Source: Apostichopus japonicus
Taxonomy: Eukaryota > Echinodermata > Holothuroidea > Aspidochirotida > Stichopodidae
Direction of reading: 5' to 3'
NCBI RefSeq assembly: GCF_037975245.1
Contig: NC_092566.1
Span: 15,166,001 to 15,230,000, forward strand
DNA length: 64,000 nt
Shown here: positions 1-23,743 of the stretch, piece by piece
Position numbering within the stretch: position 1 is the first letter of the stretch
Layout: every line of letters begins with the position of its first letter
Program-made: the position numbers and the translations under genes
Notes under the pieces: model-generated
Databases searched by the model: none
Told to the model about the DNA's origin: nothing
The model's input: the letters and a program-made list of their open reading frames with translations, nothing else

Positions 1-939
1 GTAAATATAGCATGTTGACATGACCAATGTAGTAATGGCATGCTGTTACAAGTTTTCGACATGCTGATGTTGAATTTGACATGTTGATAGACGCAATGGC
101 ATATTGTATTTTGTTTCGAGATGTTCATATGGAATTGTAACATGCTGATATCGAATTGTAACATGTTGATATCGATTTGGACATATATATATTAACTTGG
201 ACACTTCACTTTCTTTTTCGACATTTATGGAACGTTTGGCTCTCCGTAGCCTAGTAGGTCGCAAAATTGTTCTATTGTATCTCACATGTGATTACGTACG
301 GTAATGTTGTTCTACAGGGCGTTCAACTTTGACTCAAGTGTCGATGACGCCGGTGTTATGAGATGATGATGTTAGAGATAAAGCAACTACATTGTTTTTG
401 AGCCTTTGAAGCTATGTGTGTTGCCATCTGTAATCTAGTTACTGTTTCGCGACATGAATACAATATCAATATAAAACGGCTAACAGCGAACTAGGGGCGT
501 GTATTTCAGCTTCTGCATATCGCTTAACGTTAAAGTTATCATTTGAAACCGCATTATGCGTTTTATCGTATAAACACGGCAAAGCCGATTCGCGCCTCTA
601 CACCGTCCCAAAAAAATGGAATATTTAATAAAAACACAATCATACATGATATACATTTTGCTAATATTTCGTCCTCTAAGTTGCAGAGTTGGCAAATCGG
701 GAAATTCCATATGTAGACACTGCAGTGTGTTTTGCCTTTGTTTATATACTAACGTTTCTAGTTAAAATCAATAGCGGATGCTCGTGCATAGCAAATATAT
801 TGATATTCATAAGTGTATATTCATATTCACCGTGAACAATTTTCTCCGAGCGTATAGTAGGCCTACACTGGCTTAGATTCAACTGGCTGCAGTGAAGTAT
901 ATGGAACGCTGTTGAAGTCGTATGTTACAAGACGAGAGG
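1..939. other. Gene-free AT-rich stretch with a degenerate ~24-bp repeat
   Basis: No exon is supported here. Between about 10 and 185 a degenerate unit of roughly 24 bases recurs (variants of acatgttgatatcgaattgt). The stretch lies upstream of the first recognised exon of the kinase gene, so its N-terminal or 5' untranslated exon could be here, but I see no ATG followed by a phase-0 donor that looks convincing. Confidence 0.5.
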
Positions 940-1248
940 CAGTGGCGGAGCGTCCATACAGTCAGGGGCGGATGCCCCCCTCCGACGGACTCAGTAGAAC
1001 TGCTGGCGCCCTTTTCAGCTTCCGAGTTGTCACAAATGGCGATGACATCTATTTATTCTTCGTTTATCTGCAAATTAGCAAGGCCTGGAAAGGGTCATTT
1101 CCGGCGATCTAGGGAGTATCTTTACTCAAAAAATGTCTGTACGCTCCGCGCCAACCTGTGGTGGCGCTCCTCTTAGAAAGTGTCGAATGCGCCCCTACAG
1201 ACCATTCTCGCCCCCCTCCCCTGACCAATACCCTTAGCTCCGCCACTG
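940..1248. mobile_element. hAT-like MITE with 8-bp target duplication
   Basis: The ends are perfect 12-bp inverted repeats, CAGTGGCGGAGC at the left and GCTCCGCCACTG at the right. The flanks are an identical 8-bp duplication, ACGAGAGG, at 932-939 and 1249-1256. Length 309 bp with no transposase, so it is non-autonomous; an 8-bp duplication and a CAGTGGCG end fit the hAT superfamily. Positions about 1075-1180 carry, on the minus strand, the ~110-bp conserved module also found in at least six other places in the window. The element sits just upstream of the first recognised kinase exon. Confidence 0.8.
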
Positions 1249-1333
1249 ACGAGAGGATCTATCAACTGTCATTTTATTTCTCTTTTAATTAACTAACCCC
1301 CAATTATTATTAGTTTTATTATTTCTTTTACAG

Positions 1334-12603
<11,270 letters not shown>

Positions 12604-12629
12604 TAAATTCAGATGGCGGACCATGTTAG

Positions 12630-13430
12630 ATCTCTAAAGGCATTGAAGACTCGCCCCAAGCCGTGTGCCGCGCTCTGAAAAAGTTAACTTTCTGTTGCTT
12701 GCAAGTGAAGTTTTCTGCTTGTCGCTACAAACTGCAGACAGTAATGAAACGTGATAACTTGTTATCTTTAGCTGGACCTGAGATGTCCATCGCTGTATCG
12801 TTTATACACTATGCTGTGGGTATTGACCGCAGCTGTATGTACTGACAGTACACTATTGTTTAATTACCGAAGGTAGCAAGCTGTGTGCGTATTTTCTGGG
12901 ATCGATGGTGGTGTCTAACACTTCTGTTACACCTCATTCGAAACTAGGTCAGATTACCGGCATTAGACATTTCTATTTGCGCGAGTCTTCACACCCTTTA
13001 AGAGGAAAGAATTCCACACTGGAAAAACCGATATCAATTTTGTCCTTAACTAGAGATATTGTTGGTTTGTTGGTAAACTTTTTTGATAAGTTATACGTAC
13101 ACTGGACAACCATATATTTTGAATCGTGAGGGGAAACAGTGGCACAGTGAAACAGTTACACCTCATTCGAAACTAGGTAAGATTACCGGCATCAGACGTT
13201 TCTTTGTGCGCGAGTCTTCTCTCCCTTTAATCGAACTTGGTAGACATTGCTGTTTGGCATTCCACTAAGGGTATAGCTATTCATTGTTCATCAGAATTTA
13301 CGGCCATTGACTTGCAAGATTACTATCGCGTAAGCAACCACAAGCCACTTGTCGAGACTAAAGCAATCGTCTTCAACCGAAACAAATCGACCACATTCTT
13401 AGATGAGTTGAAGCATGCCTAGACAATTCA
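12630..13430. repeat. Dispersed repeat with two partial internal copies
   Basis: The stretch 12636-13000 (aaaggcattgaagactcgcc to cacaccctttaa) recurs at 15673-15967. A shorter segment (ttacacctcattcgaaacta) occurs again at 13145-13230. Segment 13261-13422 holds a short open frame (GIAIHCSSEFTAIDL...) with no family I recognise. Probably a degraded mobile element of unknown class. Confidence 0.6.
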
Positions 13431-13760
13431 CTAGAACTTGATCATAGAGTGTAGCTGTGTCGTGATAACTCCCTGTTGTGCATATACTGGGCTAGTGCAA
13501 ACCATGGAGGTAAAAACAGAACGAAGATATGGAGTGTTGTAAGTATAACCTCACTTTCTTGAGAAGTTCGGAGATTCCTAAGCAATACATGTACCGTCTG
13601 ACATAAGTTAAAACATGGCCGTATCGGTTTGGGAATGATTATTGCACTCGTTTTATAGCTACCGTTCATTCCAGCGTGTTTGTCACATAGCTTGAATTTC
13701 TTGTGTTTCTCTGTCAGGTTTTTTACGAAATGATTTAAATTTCTGCTTATGGTCAAGCTC

Positions 13761-14794
13761 GGCGTAGGAGCCTCATTTGATTTGGGGGGGCTGTAACGAC
13801 TTGCCCGAAAAGTATCACCAATTTTTTTTTTCGCGCGCTCCGCGCGCGTTCTACATGTAAATGTGCATATTATATAGGCATCAATCAGTTATTAAATCAC
13901 CTGCCAATAACATAAAATCATTTTCTGTGTTATTACCCTTCTATATTGGTTAGAATTATTGGGGAAGTCGTTACAATAATAATGATAATAATAATAATAT
14001 AAGTTTAACCATTGAAAAACACATTACAAATTCTTCTTCTTTCAGTAGATGCCAGTGGCGGAGCTAGGGGAATTGGTCAGGGGGGGGGGGGAAGAGGGGC
14101 GCTTTTGACACTATCTAAGCGGAGCGCCACCACAGGTTGGCGCGGAGCGTGCAGAAATTTTTGAGTAAAGATACTCCCTAGATCGCCGGAAATGACCCTT
14201 TCCGGGCCTTGCTAATTTGCAGATAAATGAAGAATAAATAGGTGTCATTACATTTGTCAGAAAGTTGCACCAACAAAATGTGAAAAATGTCAATAGGTAT
14301 TTGAGAGCGCAATAAAAAAAGTCAATAATCGCGAATAAGTAAAAAGTGGTAAAAAGCTGAAAAGGGCGCCAGTAGTCCATTTGAGTCCGTCAGGGGTCAT
14401 CACCCCTCTGACGCTCTGCCACTGGTAGGTGCCCGAAAAATTCTCAGCATATTGCCCAAATTTTCACCAAAATATTTGTAAAACACATTGCAAATTATTC
14501 TTCTTTCAGTAGGTGCTCGAAAAATTCTCAGCATAGGCCTATTGCCCGAATTTTCACCAAAAAATTGAAAAACACATTGCAAATTATTATTCTTTCAGTA
14601 GATGCCCGAATAATTCTCAGCATATTGCCGAATTTTTACCAGAAAAAACCCAGAAAAACACATTGCATAGTATTATTCTTCCAGTAGGTGCCGAAAATTC
14701 TCAGCATATTGCCCGAATTTTCACCCAAAAAGTTTGTTGGGGGGCTGCAGCCCCCCCCCCCAGCCCCCCCCCCCCGCCTCCTACGCCTATGGAC
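13761..14794. mobile_element. Putative DNA element with GGCGTAGGAG ends and internal tandem repeats
   Basis: It begins GGCGTAGGAGCC and ends CTCCTACGCC plus a few bases. TCAAGCTC occurs on both sides (13753-13760, 14795-14802), and the wider flanks tatggtcaagctc / tatggactcaagctc look like an imperfect longer duplication. Inside are about four copies of an ~85-bp unit (cccgaaaaattctcagcata...) and a nested hAT-like MITE at 14053-14424. A fragment of the same family lies at about 39245-39302. Confidence 0.55.
14053..14424. mobile_element. hAT-like MITE nested in another repeat
   Basis: Ends CAGTGGCGGAGC and GCTCTGCCACTG (one mismatch). Flanking 8-bp duplication GTAGATGC (14045-14052) and GTAGGTGC (14425-14432). 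Carries a poly-G tract and the conserved module at about 14107-14220. Same family as the element at 940-1248, in opposite internal orientation. Confidence 0.75.
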
Positions 14795-15672
14795 TCAAGC
14801 TCACTAATTACACTCATTTCCAATTTCACGGAAATATTTTGTTAATTAAAAACGCAAAGGCAAAGAAACAAGATTTTGTTTAAAAAAAGACACACACACA
14901 CAAATTAATTTAAAATATGCATACGTCTTAAGGAATTAGTCAAGTTATATATGTATTCGTGAATTGAGCTCTATCTGACAATTCACAGTATTGTTTTTTC
15001 AATTTTCTATTGTCTTCAAGGAACCAACTGTAAGTTATACTGTAAGAAACTTATATTTGTCTTTCTTTTGAATGAAATTATTTCGTTAATGAATATCCAT
15101 GTCGAACAAATTTGTCCTTACGAACCCATTCTTAATACTCATGACTGTTAAATTTCTTTTCCTTTGCTTATAAAAATTAACACCTTGAAAATTATACGTT
15201 TAATATGTTATCCGAACTTCTCCTATCAACAAGAGCTTCTTAAAATTTTGTACAAACTGATGGCGCTTGTTCAAAACTATACGCCATTTTATAGAAAATA
15301 ATAGAATGGATTTTAAACGCATCCGTACATTCAATATTGGCACAACGCCTCATCGATCAGGTCACGTAATGCAGTGAACAGTGGTTGCACACATGACAGT
15401 CGCAAGAGTTCGCCATAGGCAAAGATGCAAGCACGCCACCAAACCTCTTCTGGAAGATGTGGCAGATCCTCTTGGCATCCTCGTGTATTCTTTTGAGTCT
15501 GTGAAACAACGTTTCATAGAAGATAAGTCAGCTGTTATGTGCAATGAACTCCGGAACCCTCTACAATATCATATACCATAATCAATGTCATAAATTTGTG
15601 ACTCAATGGACAGATCACTTCTACGGTCCATGCGGTCCCCTAACATGCTATACAACAATATACAATTTACTT

Positions 15673-15967
15673 AAAGGCATTGAAGACTCACCCCAAACCA
15701 CGTGCCACCCTCTGAAAAAAAATACCTTGTTATCTTTTATCTAGACCTGAGATGTCCATCGCTGCTATGTTCACTGTATTGTGGGTATTGACCGTAGCTG
15801 TATGTATTGACTGTACACTAGTGTCTAATAACCGACGGTAGCAAGCTGTGTGCGTATTTTCTGGGATCGATGGTGGTGTCTATAACACTTCTGTTACACC
15901 TCATTCGAAACTAGGTCAGGTTACCGGCATGAGACGTTTCTTTGTGCGCGAGTCTTCACACCCTTTA
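15673..15967 (+). repeat. Second copy of the 12.6-13.0 kb dispersed repeat
   Basis: Runs from aaaggcattgaagactcacc to cacaccctttaa with the same order of segments as the copy at 12636-13000, differing by substitutions and small indels. The preceding 15381-15600 holds a 66-residue open frame (KPLLEDVADPLGILVYSFES) that I do not recognise. Confidence 0.6.
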
Positions 15968-17006
15968 ATCCTTAGCAGTTATACTCACATGGTATATAAT
16001 AAACCTTTCACTCCCAGATATCCCAGTTTGAATGTAATAAATAGCCAATAAATGGATACCACCCACATCCCAAGACTTCCACCTATTATATATCACCCTC
16101 CGTTATGCATTAACAGCCCAAACATTGAATTTTATCATCGACTTACGACTAGGGGCTTCCTTGCTAACCTTGGGGGTGGTGCCTGTCTAGTTTTCTGCTA
16201 CGGTTTCTAACCGATTTCTTCTGTCAAATACTTTCAGCATAGCGCCCCCAATTTCTGATAATTTTGTCATTAGGACATTTACCATTTAAACCAATTTATA
16301 ACAACTTTAAAATCCATATAAACATGAAACAACAAGAAAAACATCACTAATTAAGGTCAGCTGAATGCATAGCCTCCAATAGACACAACTTTGTGACTGG
16401 CCTATACAAGACATTACCGCGAACTTTCATTTGCCCCTTGCATATACACACGCACTTCTATGACACCGGCGCTATCGTGTATATCATACACACACGTACA
16501 CCGATGACACCGGGCATACCATCTATATTAATTTTGAATTCGACCCATTAATCATACTTCATGGTATCTATACATACTGTTGCAGTTTGTAAGGGTTGGA
16601 TTGTGCGGACGGAAGAGGACGCTGATCTTTTATGACTTTAATATATGGCCGGGATTATCACCAGCTTAGCGTAAGGGTACTAAAAAGACTTAATCAATAT
16701 GATGCTGTATCACGACTTTCATATTGGAAGATATTCCCTGCCACCTGTACCCAAGCCAATGTAGTCTTAGAAAGTCATTTTAAATTAATCGCATGGATGC
16801 ATTAATATTGAAAGCATTTTTGTTAATATTTATTATGAAAATTCTCAACAACCCATCCATCCTACCTCGTCCACCCTTCAAGACGAAGGAAGGACGAACT
16901 CATCAGTGCCGATGCAATATGTATTTTCTTAATTACAAACAAAACCGTATCACATACACTGGCACGGAATATCGGATATATATATTATTTTCATTATACC
17001 TGCATG

Positions 17007-18472
17007 CAGGGGCGGGATTTGAGTTGTGCAAGTGGGGGGGGGGGGGGCAATCCTGCCAGCAAGACTATCTAAGCGGAGCGCCACCATCAGTTGGCGCGGA
17101 GCGTACAGGACATTTTTTGGCTTTACAAACCCTCCAGATGGTCGGAAACCGCACTTCCCGAGTGCTCTAAGCTGCATATACCCATCCTTGAAATATGGAT
17201 CTCATATCTGCAATTGTATCTAGATAGTTAATTATCGTTAAAAATTTGAAGAAAAATTTGATAGTCGAACATATGGTGATGTACAACTTTTGTTATACGT
17301 CACTATCTATAAGCGGAGCGCCATCATCGGTTGGCAAGGAGTGTCGAAATTTTCGATGAAAGGTACCCTAAGATCGGTAAAATTAACACCCATATAGGCT
17401 TAAATTGCATCTAAACAATTAATGAACGTGTGTAAATTTAGGGAGGACGGATAGAAGAACTTATATGGTGATGTACAACTGAAGCTTATACGTCACTATT
17501 TAGGCGGTGAACCACCATCAGTTGGCGCGTCGCGTCAAATTTAAGCAAAAAGGAAATCCTAGATCAGCAAAAATGACACCTCTGGTAACAATAAATCGCA
17601 TCTAGACAGTTCTAACCCCATAAAATTATGAGTATATTGTGCATTGAACCGATCAAGAATATGTTCAGCACCCACTTCGAAATTCTCCCCGCGGTCCCCA
17701 CGGGTCATTGCATAGTACTGGCTGAGAGTTTGAAAATGAAATTATTACCTGGCAGTACCAGCATTATGTTTGAATTATTGCCAGATTAACAGGCAACATA
17801 TAAATGCATAATAAATACATTAATGTTACTTACTGTTAACGAAGGGCTAGACGACGTCCGCTGGCACTTTCATGTGTTACTGTGTTAGTGCCAATTTGTA
17901 ATTTACATTATTCGATTTGCATGCATCATTCCAGGATTTCGAGCAGTAAAGAAATTACATCGGCATTGCCATTGCATATTGTTGAATTACACGGGGGGGG
18001 GGGGGGGTGCGTCATGTGTCAGTGTATTGAATTTAAGTATTGATATACCCAATATGCAAATCTGGCTTTCATAAATCGTTTCTCTGGATTTAGTTATTAA
18101 ACGCATTCAGTAGTAGAGCAGCAACGTTGAAAATCAATTCCTGAAGCTAGCACTGTAGCACATGCCGCGGATTCATCACATGCAAAATTGAATCGCTAGT
18201 GTGTTAGCTCCAGGATTCGTAACCTGTGCTGCGAACCATGTGCTAGCTCCAGCTCCAGTTATTCTGCATGCTACATGTTACGATGTTAAACACAAATTCG
18301 AGTTGGATTCGAAACAAATAGGCCTATTTGATAGAGCTGTTGTGGGGGAATAATTTCGATTAGGGTTGTGCACATTTGTCTGCAAAAACGACGAAAAAGT
18401 GAACTAAGGTCTGGGAAAAAGTGGGGGGGGGGGGCAAATGCCCCCTCTTGCCCCCCCGTAATCCCGCCCATG
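17007..18472. mobile_element. Non-autonomous hAT-like element, 1.47 kb
   Basis: Ends CAGGGGCGGGATT and, on the complement of the right side, CATGGGCGGGATT. Flanked by a perfect 8-bp duplication CCTGCATG at 16999-17006 and 18473-18480. Poly-G tracts lie just inside each end (17034 and 18423) and another near 17994. Three diverged copies of the conserved module occur in tandem near 17065, 17298 and 17490. No transposase frame. Confidence 0.8.
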
Positions 18473-18480
18473 CCTGCATG

Positions 18481-20984
18481 CACTCACCAACACATAATAA
18501 AATGTGTATATTTTCGAGGTACGTGCTTTTGAGTACTACAAGTTAGTACTTTGAAGGTACCACATGGTGATAGTTGCCCTATTTGAGTTTTACATTAAAC
18601 ACACTGTAGCTGTCCCTCGCATTCCGATTGTCAAGTCGGAATGTTATGTTTCACATTTTGTACACTGAGACCGGCGTTCGAAAACCATCGTGATACACGG
18701 AAAGACCGCACTATTTAGGACTCAGCAATACAGAGCCTATAGTCTGTCAATAGCAATGAATGGAATTTGATGGGTAGCCTCTGCACGGTAACGACCGTCA
18801 TTAAACGTTATAAATCCTCTTTAAATTAAGTAAGAATTAGACCACTCTTCAGGGTGAACACTCCCATTTTCAATCTAAAACCAGAGGTTTTAACAACCAA
18901 CCTTGCACTTGGACTTAATTATAGATTTCGATATAAGTCTTAATATGCCCCTAGAACGCACCATTTGACGTCTACAAGTATGTTATTTCTGAGGGAGGGA
19001 CCCTCACACCTAGTGGATAAGAGTAGGGAGAAGGCGTTAAGGCCACGTGTCCCTCTCATTATAAAATCCTTCATTCGACTTGTGTACACCAATATTTATT
19101 ATTTTTACCACTGATACCGCTTCTTCGTCTTACTGTGTCACAGAAATTGTGGCAGTGCCTTTATACCATCATGACAACATCAACGTCAAGATTACAGGAC
19201 ATTCTTGTAGCACGTGAACATCATTGGCAGAACACGTGTGACTAGAACATAGTATACACCATCGTGTACGACAAATAACACTTTACGTTTCAGCGTCAAT
19301 CTGGAAACAATATACCGTACGATAAATTGCTACTTTGGATCAAGCAAGACGGGTAAAAAGGCGGAAAATGTCTTCCTAAGAGAAATAGTTAGTGTACCTT
19401 TTAACGAACTTGCAACTGTTCACCGCATATTTTCGTCGATGACGTCATTCTGATGAGCACGGGGGAATGTGCATGTTGTACTTAAGTTTTTGAATCAAGG
19501 GAGTTCGTGAACATCGGCCAATGAGAACACAAGAGAAACATAGCAAATAGTTTGAGAGGATCTTGGAAAGGAAACGGGATAACGGAATTTCTATCGAGTG
19601 GAGTGTTATAATAGATGGGTATAGTGAGTTGTAGTTTTAAAGCAACAATAGTCACAACTGTATACTTCGTTATATTCTCATTGTCATTCACGTCTGCAGA
19701 TAACACTTTTCGCAAGCCTTTCGAAATTAATAAGTTACTACACCATCTTGTTACATTATTGTGAGCCTTCATATAAGATACCAACGTTTAATATAATAAG
19801 TACGGTGCTTCATGCATGAAGAGAGTAATCACACGATGCATGCAAACGTATTCAGCTGATTGAAATTTCCCGTCTAGCCACAAGCACGTGGTCGAAGACG
19901 CTTTCTAAGACCGAAGTACGTTAATGTCCGTGTATTAAAGTCGTCGGATTTCGAAAACGCGATGTCGTGACTACATCAACAATTGCATACATTGTCACAA
20001 TCATGAACATATCACTTGACGGTGAAAAGCTTCATTTGGTTGAGTATTTTGTTGAGTATTTTGGACAGCTTGTAACAAGGTAATCGATTAAGTATATGAC
20101 CCTGTTGGCGTTCCATGCCCTCTTAGTAATCTTATGCCGTCTTGATCTTCACGTTCCACGTCTTTCGTTTACCATGGTTCATTCACTTCAATGATCTATA
20201 TCAGTCGATATGATAGGGACTCACTATACTTCTGAAATTTGATCAAAAGAAAAAAGGACGAGCATATATCATGTTTGAATTGCTTTGTCATTCTCTTCTA
20301 AGGTTAATAGCCACACCAAAACGTCAAATGGATTATATTTTCTTTAAACAAAGGCTGGGTTGGTATTTACAGAAGAGGAGAACTATATTTAGGTTTGGGT
20401 ATATATACCAATTGAATTTGATTCTTTTTCTTATCATAAAGAAACTGTTGTCATAGGTTAACCATAGATATATCATGCAGTAGGTAAGCAGAGCGTGATC
20501 GCATGTTTTCTGTTAATATTTACTGCTAAAGATACCATTTGTTTGTTTCGTGTGAATTAAGAATACGTGTACATTTTTTTTTGTTGCTGTTTATATCATA
20601 CCTACCATCTGTGAAAAGAATACAATAATTATTCACCATTGTCTCCATGAAACAATATTTTCTTGTAAATGATATTGCTTGAAATCGTAACAATAGTAGA
20701 TGCAGCTCAATATTGACTAAATGTAATGTTATTGTTATCGTTTAGTTTAACTGTGATATGCATCTTTGGTTGAAATGGTCATTGTTATGGTAATTTGCGC
20801 GAGAGCCAGTTAATGTGTCCAAACCAACAGTTACCATATGATGAGTTTCACATGCAGCTTGAAATCCGCGCAGTGGGAAAATGGTGTATAAACTGTACTT
20901 CCATGATATATACTTCACAGCACTCTTACTGACAGTATTTAGCAATATGAAAACTCATATTACTCTCCGATATAGGTTGGGAAC
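18481..20984. other. Intergenic stretch, nothing recognised
   Basis: Mixed-composition sequence with no SINE, MITE ends or exon that I can support. Open frames here are short and lack splice or domain evidence. Confidence 0.4.
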
Positions 20985-21290
20985 GAGTGCTTGGAAGCAT
21001 GATAAGATAGTATAGAGTGGTATTAGCATTAGAATCAGTGAAAGGTTAGGAACTGTTCATACTGTCAGTACGAGTGCTTGGAAGCATGATAAGAGAAGAC
21101 AGTATAGAGTGGTATTATCATTAGAATCAGTGCAAGGTTAGGAACTGTAAATACTGTCAGTTCGAGTGCTTTGAAGCATGACAAGAGAAGACAGTATAGA
21201 GTGGTATTAGCATTAGAATCAGTGAAAGGTTAGGAACTGTTCATACTGTCAGTACGAGTGCTTTGAAGCATGATAAGAGAGAGTACAGTA
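20985..21290 (+). repeat. ~92-bp minisatellite
   Basis: Three to four units beginning gagtgcttggaagcatgata (about 20990, 21071, 21163, 21256), each followed by agaatcagtgaaaggttagg. Two further units sit at each junction of the large tandem array (about 23755-23890 and 26340-26475), so this minisatellite is the seam of the 2.6 kb units. Confidence 0.85.
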
Positions 21291-23711
21291 TTGTTTGGCA
21301 TCAGCATTGAAAATCTGTCCCAACTTGACTAGCTGTTGATTCAGATTCAAGTTTCAGCGGTCACGGAAGTAAGTCGACTGCAGGTCAATGGAGCAATTAG
21401 TATTGCTATGCAAGTCCCCGATTCACAAAGATCGAAATTGGGGAGGAGATGGAAAAACAGGACGGGGTTGCCGGGGTGGGGTGGTATGGGATGCAGACCA
21501 ATGGAAGGGCAGGAGGGACAATTTTATACCATTAGACGTCAATTATTTCTGGCTCTAACTTTAATTTCCAATTGAGAGAGTATCGGAATTGGGATAGGCC
21601 TATACCGGCAGGACGTATCTCACATCTCTATCGTAATAGGATAATTTGTGTATCGTGTCCGTACTTTTGCACGAAGTTAACTCACTCGAAGTTCACTTGC
21701 ACAAATACCGGTTCTTATCGTGTTAGTTATATAGGACATAACCTCATGCACGGGTTATCAGGGGCAACAGAGCCGGTGGGACGGTGGGGCGAGGGGCGTT
21801 CAAATGCCCACACCAGAGAACTCTTTTTTTAAAAAAAAAATGAATATTGGAAATGATGGTACCGAATGAGACTCAATTTGTGTTGGGAAGTTTTGTGGTT
21901 CCTTCGTGCATTCCCCCTCTTAAAAAATAGAAGAACCCAACCATCATTTTTAGATTTTATGATAGGGGTTATTAGTGATGAACACTTCCCCCAACTGACC
22001 ATGTAAAATCTTGCTCCGTTTGCGAGATATCCAACTAGTTTTAAAAGAATTGTCAGGGGGATGTCATTTTGGGTAAAGCCTGTGATCATGGCATCGTGCC
22101 ACCAGGATCTAAAAATATTTTCAGTTCTCTACGGTTTTATTTTACACATTTGTAAGCTACAATATGAGCGGTGTTTACATTGTAACCGAGCCTTTAATTT
22201 GGTTACGTTTGCGGCTTTGCCCCTCCCATTCCACCCTCCCCTCCCCCACACACAAATATACTAGTAGTTATAGTGATTGTTATAAATAGAGAAACACATA
22301 ACAAGTTGAAGGACATGCAGTTCAATATCGTCATATTTAGACTTGATCAAGTCCCTCCAACCTACTGTGATGCCTCCCAATAGAATACGGCTTTATCTTT
22401 GTTTCTTTTTCATCATTTTCATTTTCTTTACGTAGACATACTTGTTATAATGGCTGGCTTTTTGTCTCCACCTTCAAAGTTACTTGTCCCCGGTTATTCA
22501 AATTTTGTGTCCCCCCCCCCCCCCCTTTCCTAGCTTGAGCACTCTTCCACCGACCATATGGTGTCATCGCTTATTAGGTTTATATACAGTTCAAAATGAA
22601 AGAATGTTTGTACTTTACTACCAAAGACTTTGAGAAAGACATGATCTTCAATTTGTTGATTTAGTGGTGATAACTTATAACACGTATACCACTTGCAAAG
22701 TTAATAATCTAGCAATATCGTTTTCGTTTGAACTATAGACTAAATTTCACCCGGTACTTATGCAGACAAGGATGCCAGCTGTTTCTCGTTGGTTACGTCT
22801 TTAACCAAAATGATTCCTTAGAAGTGCTTTATGAACTACCCATGTAATGTACGTTATCGTACGCTTTATGCTTTTGAAGAGAGGGGGGAAAAAATCCGGT
22901 TTTTTACAGTACAGTGTTGCTTGAAGCGGGGTATGGGGAAGGGGAAGTGGGTATATTGGGTATAGTGGGCATGATGTGTAGTGGTAATGGGTTGATGAAG
23001 TTGCATTTGAAATGGCCAACATCAGCAGTATTACTGCCGTATAGTTGCTAATCGTTGGTGGGTATTTGAAAGGCTCGGAATCGGTTCGTTTTACTATTTC
23101 ATATAGACTGAATGTTGCATAATATAATATAAATAATATAGACTCGTGTTGCATTTCTCGCCAAGAGTTTGGTTTTTATTTCGATTGGAGATGCAATAAA
23201 GCGGATATGATAAACAAGTAAAAGAGATAATGAGAGATGACCACAACAATGACAACAGAGAGGATAAAAATAATTAGGAACATTAAATGATTACTTGCCC
23301 CCCCCACACCCTCCTCCTTCCCCCACCCCCTGAAGATCATATTTTGTGACATGGCTATTCACTAACTACCTTACCTACCATTTCATGCCTTGCACGCATG
23401 AATGGTAATGATGTCAAATTATATAGCTTTTAATTAAGCAGAGTATACAAAGCAGTCATGATATTCGCGAGTGAGATTGAATCACCATAAATTCGTTGCT
23501 GAAGGCTCGAACTTCTGCTTAGTTGCAGTTGTTAAATTGTTAAATTCTTTTCTTTAGAATTAACCGACATTATAATCCTTCTATAATTATATATATCTTT
23601 CTGCTGATTTGGAATATTATCTGTTAAAAACTGTTACAAAATCACGACAAGTCGAGTCATTTGAAGTCCATTCAAGTTTTGAATACACATTGAACAGTTT
23701 TGAATACACAT

Positions 23712-23743
<32 letters not shown>

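Noticed and set aside
20985..21290. CRISPR-like array
   Set aside because: Units are ~92 bp direct tandem repeats without unique spacers in a eukaryotic context.
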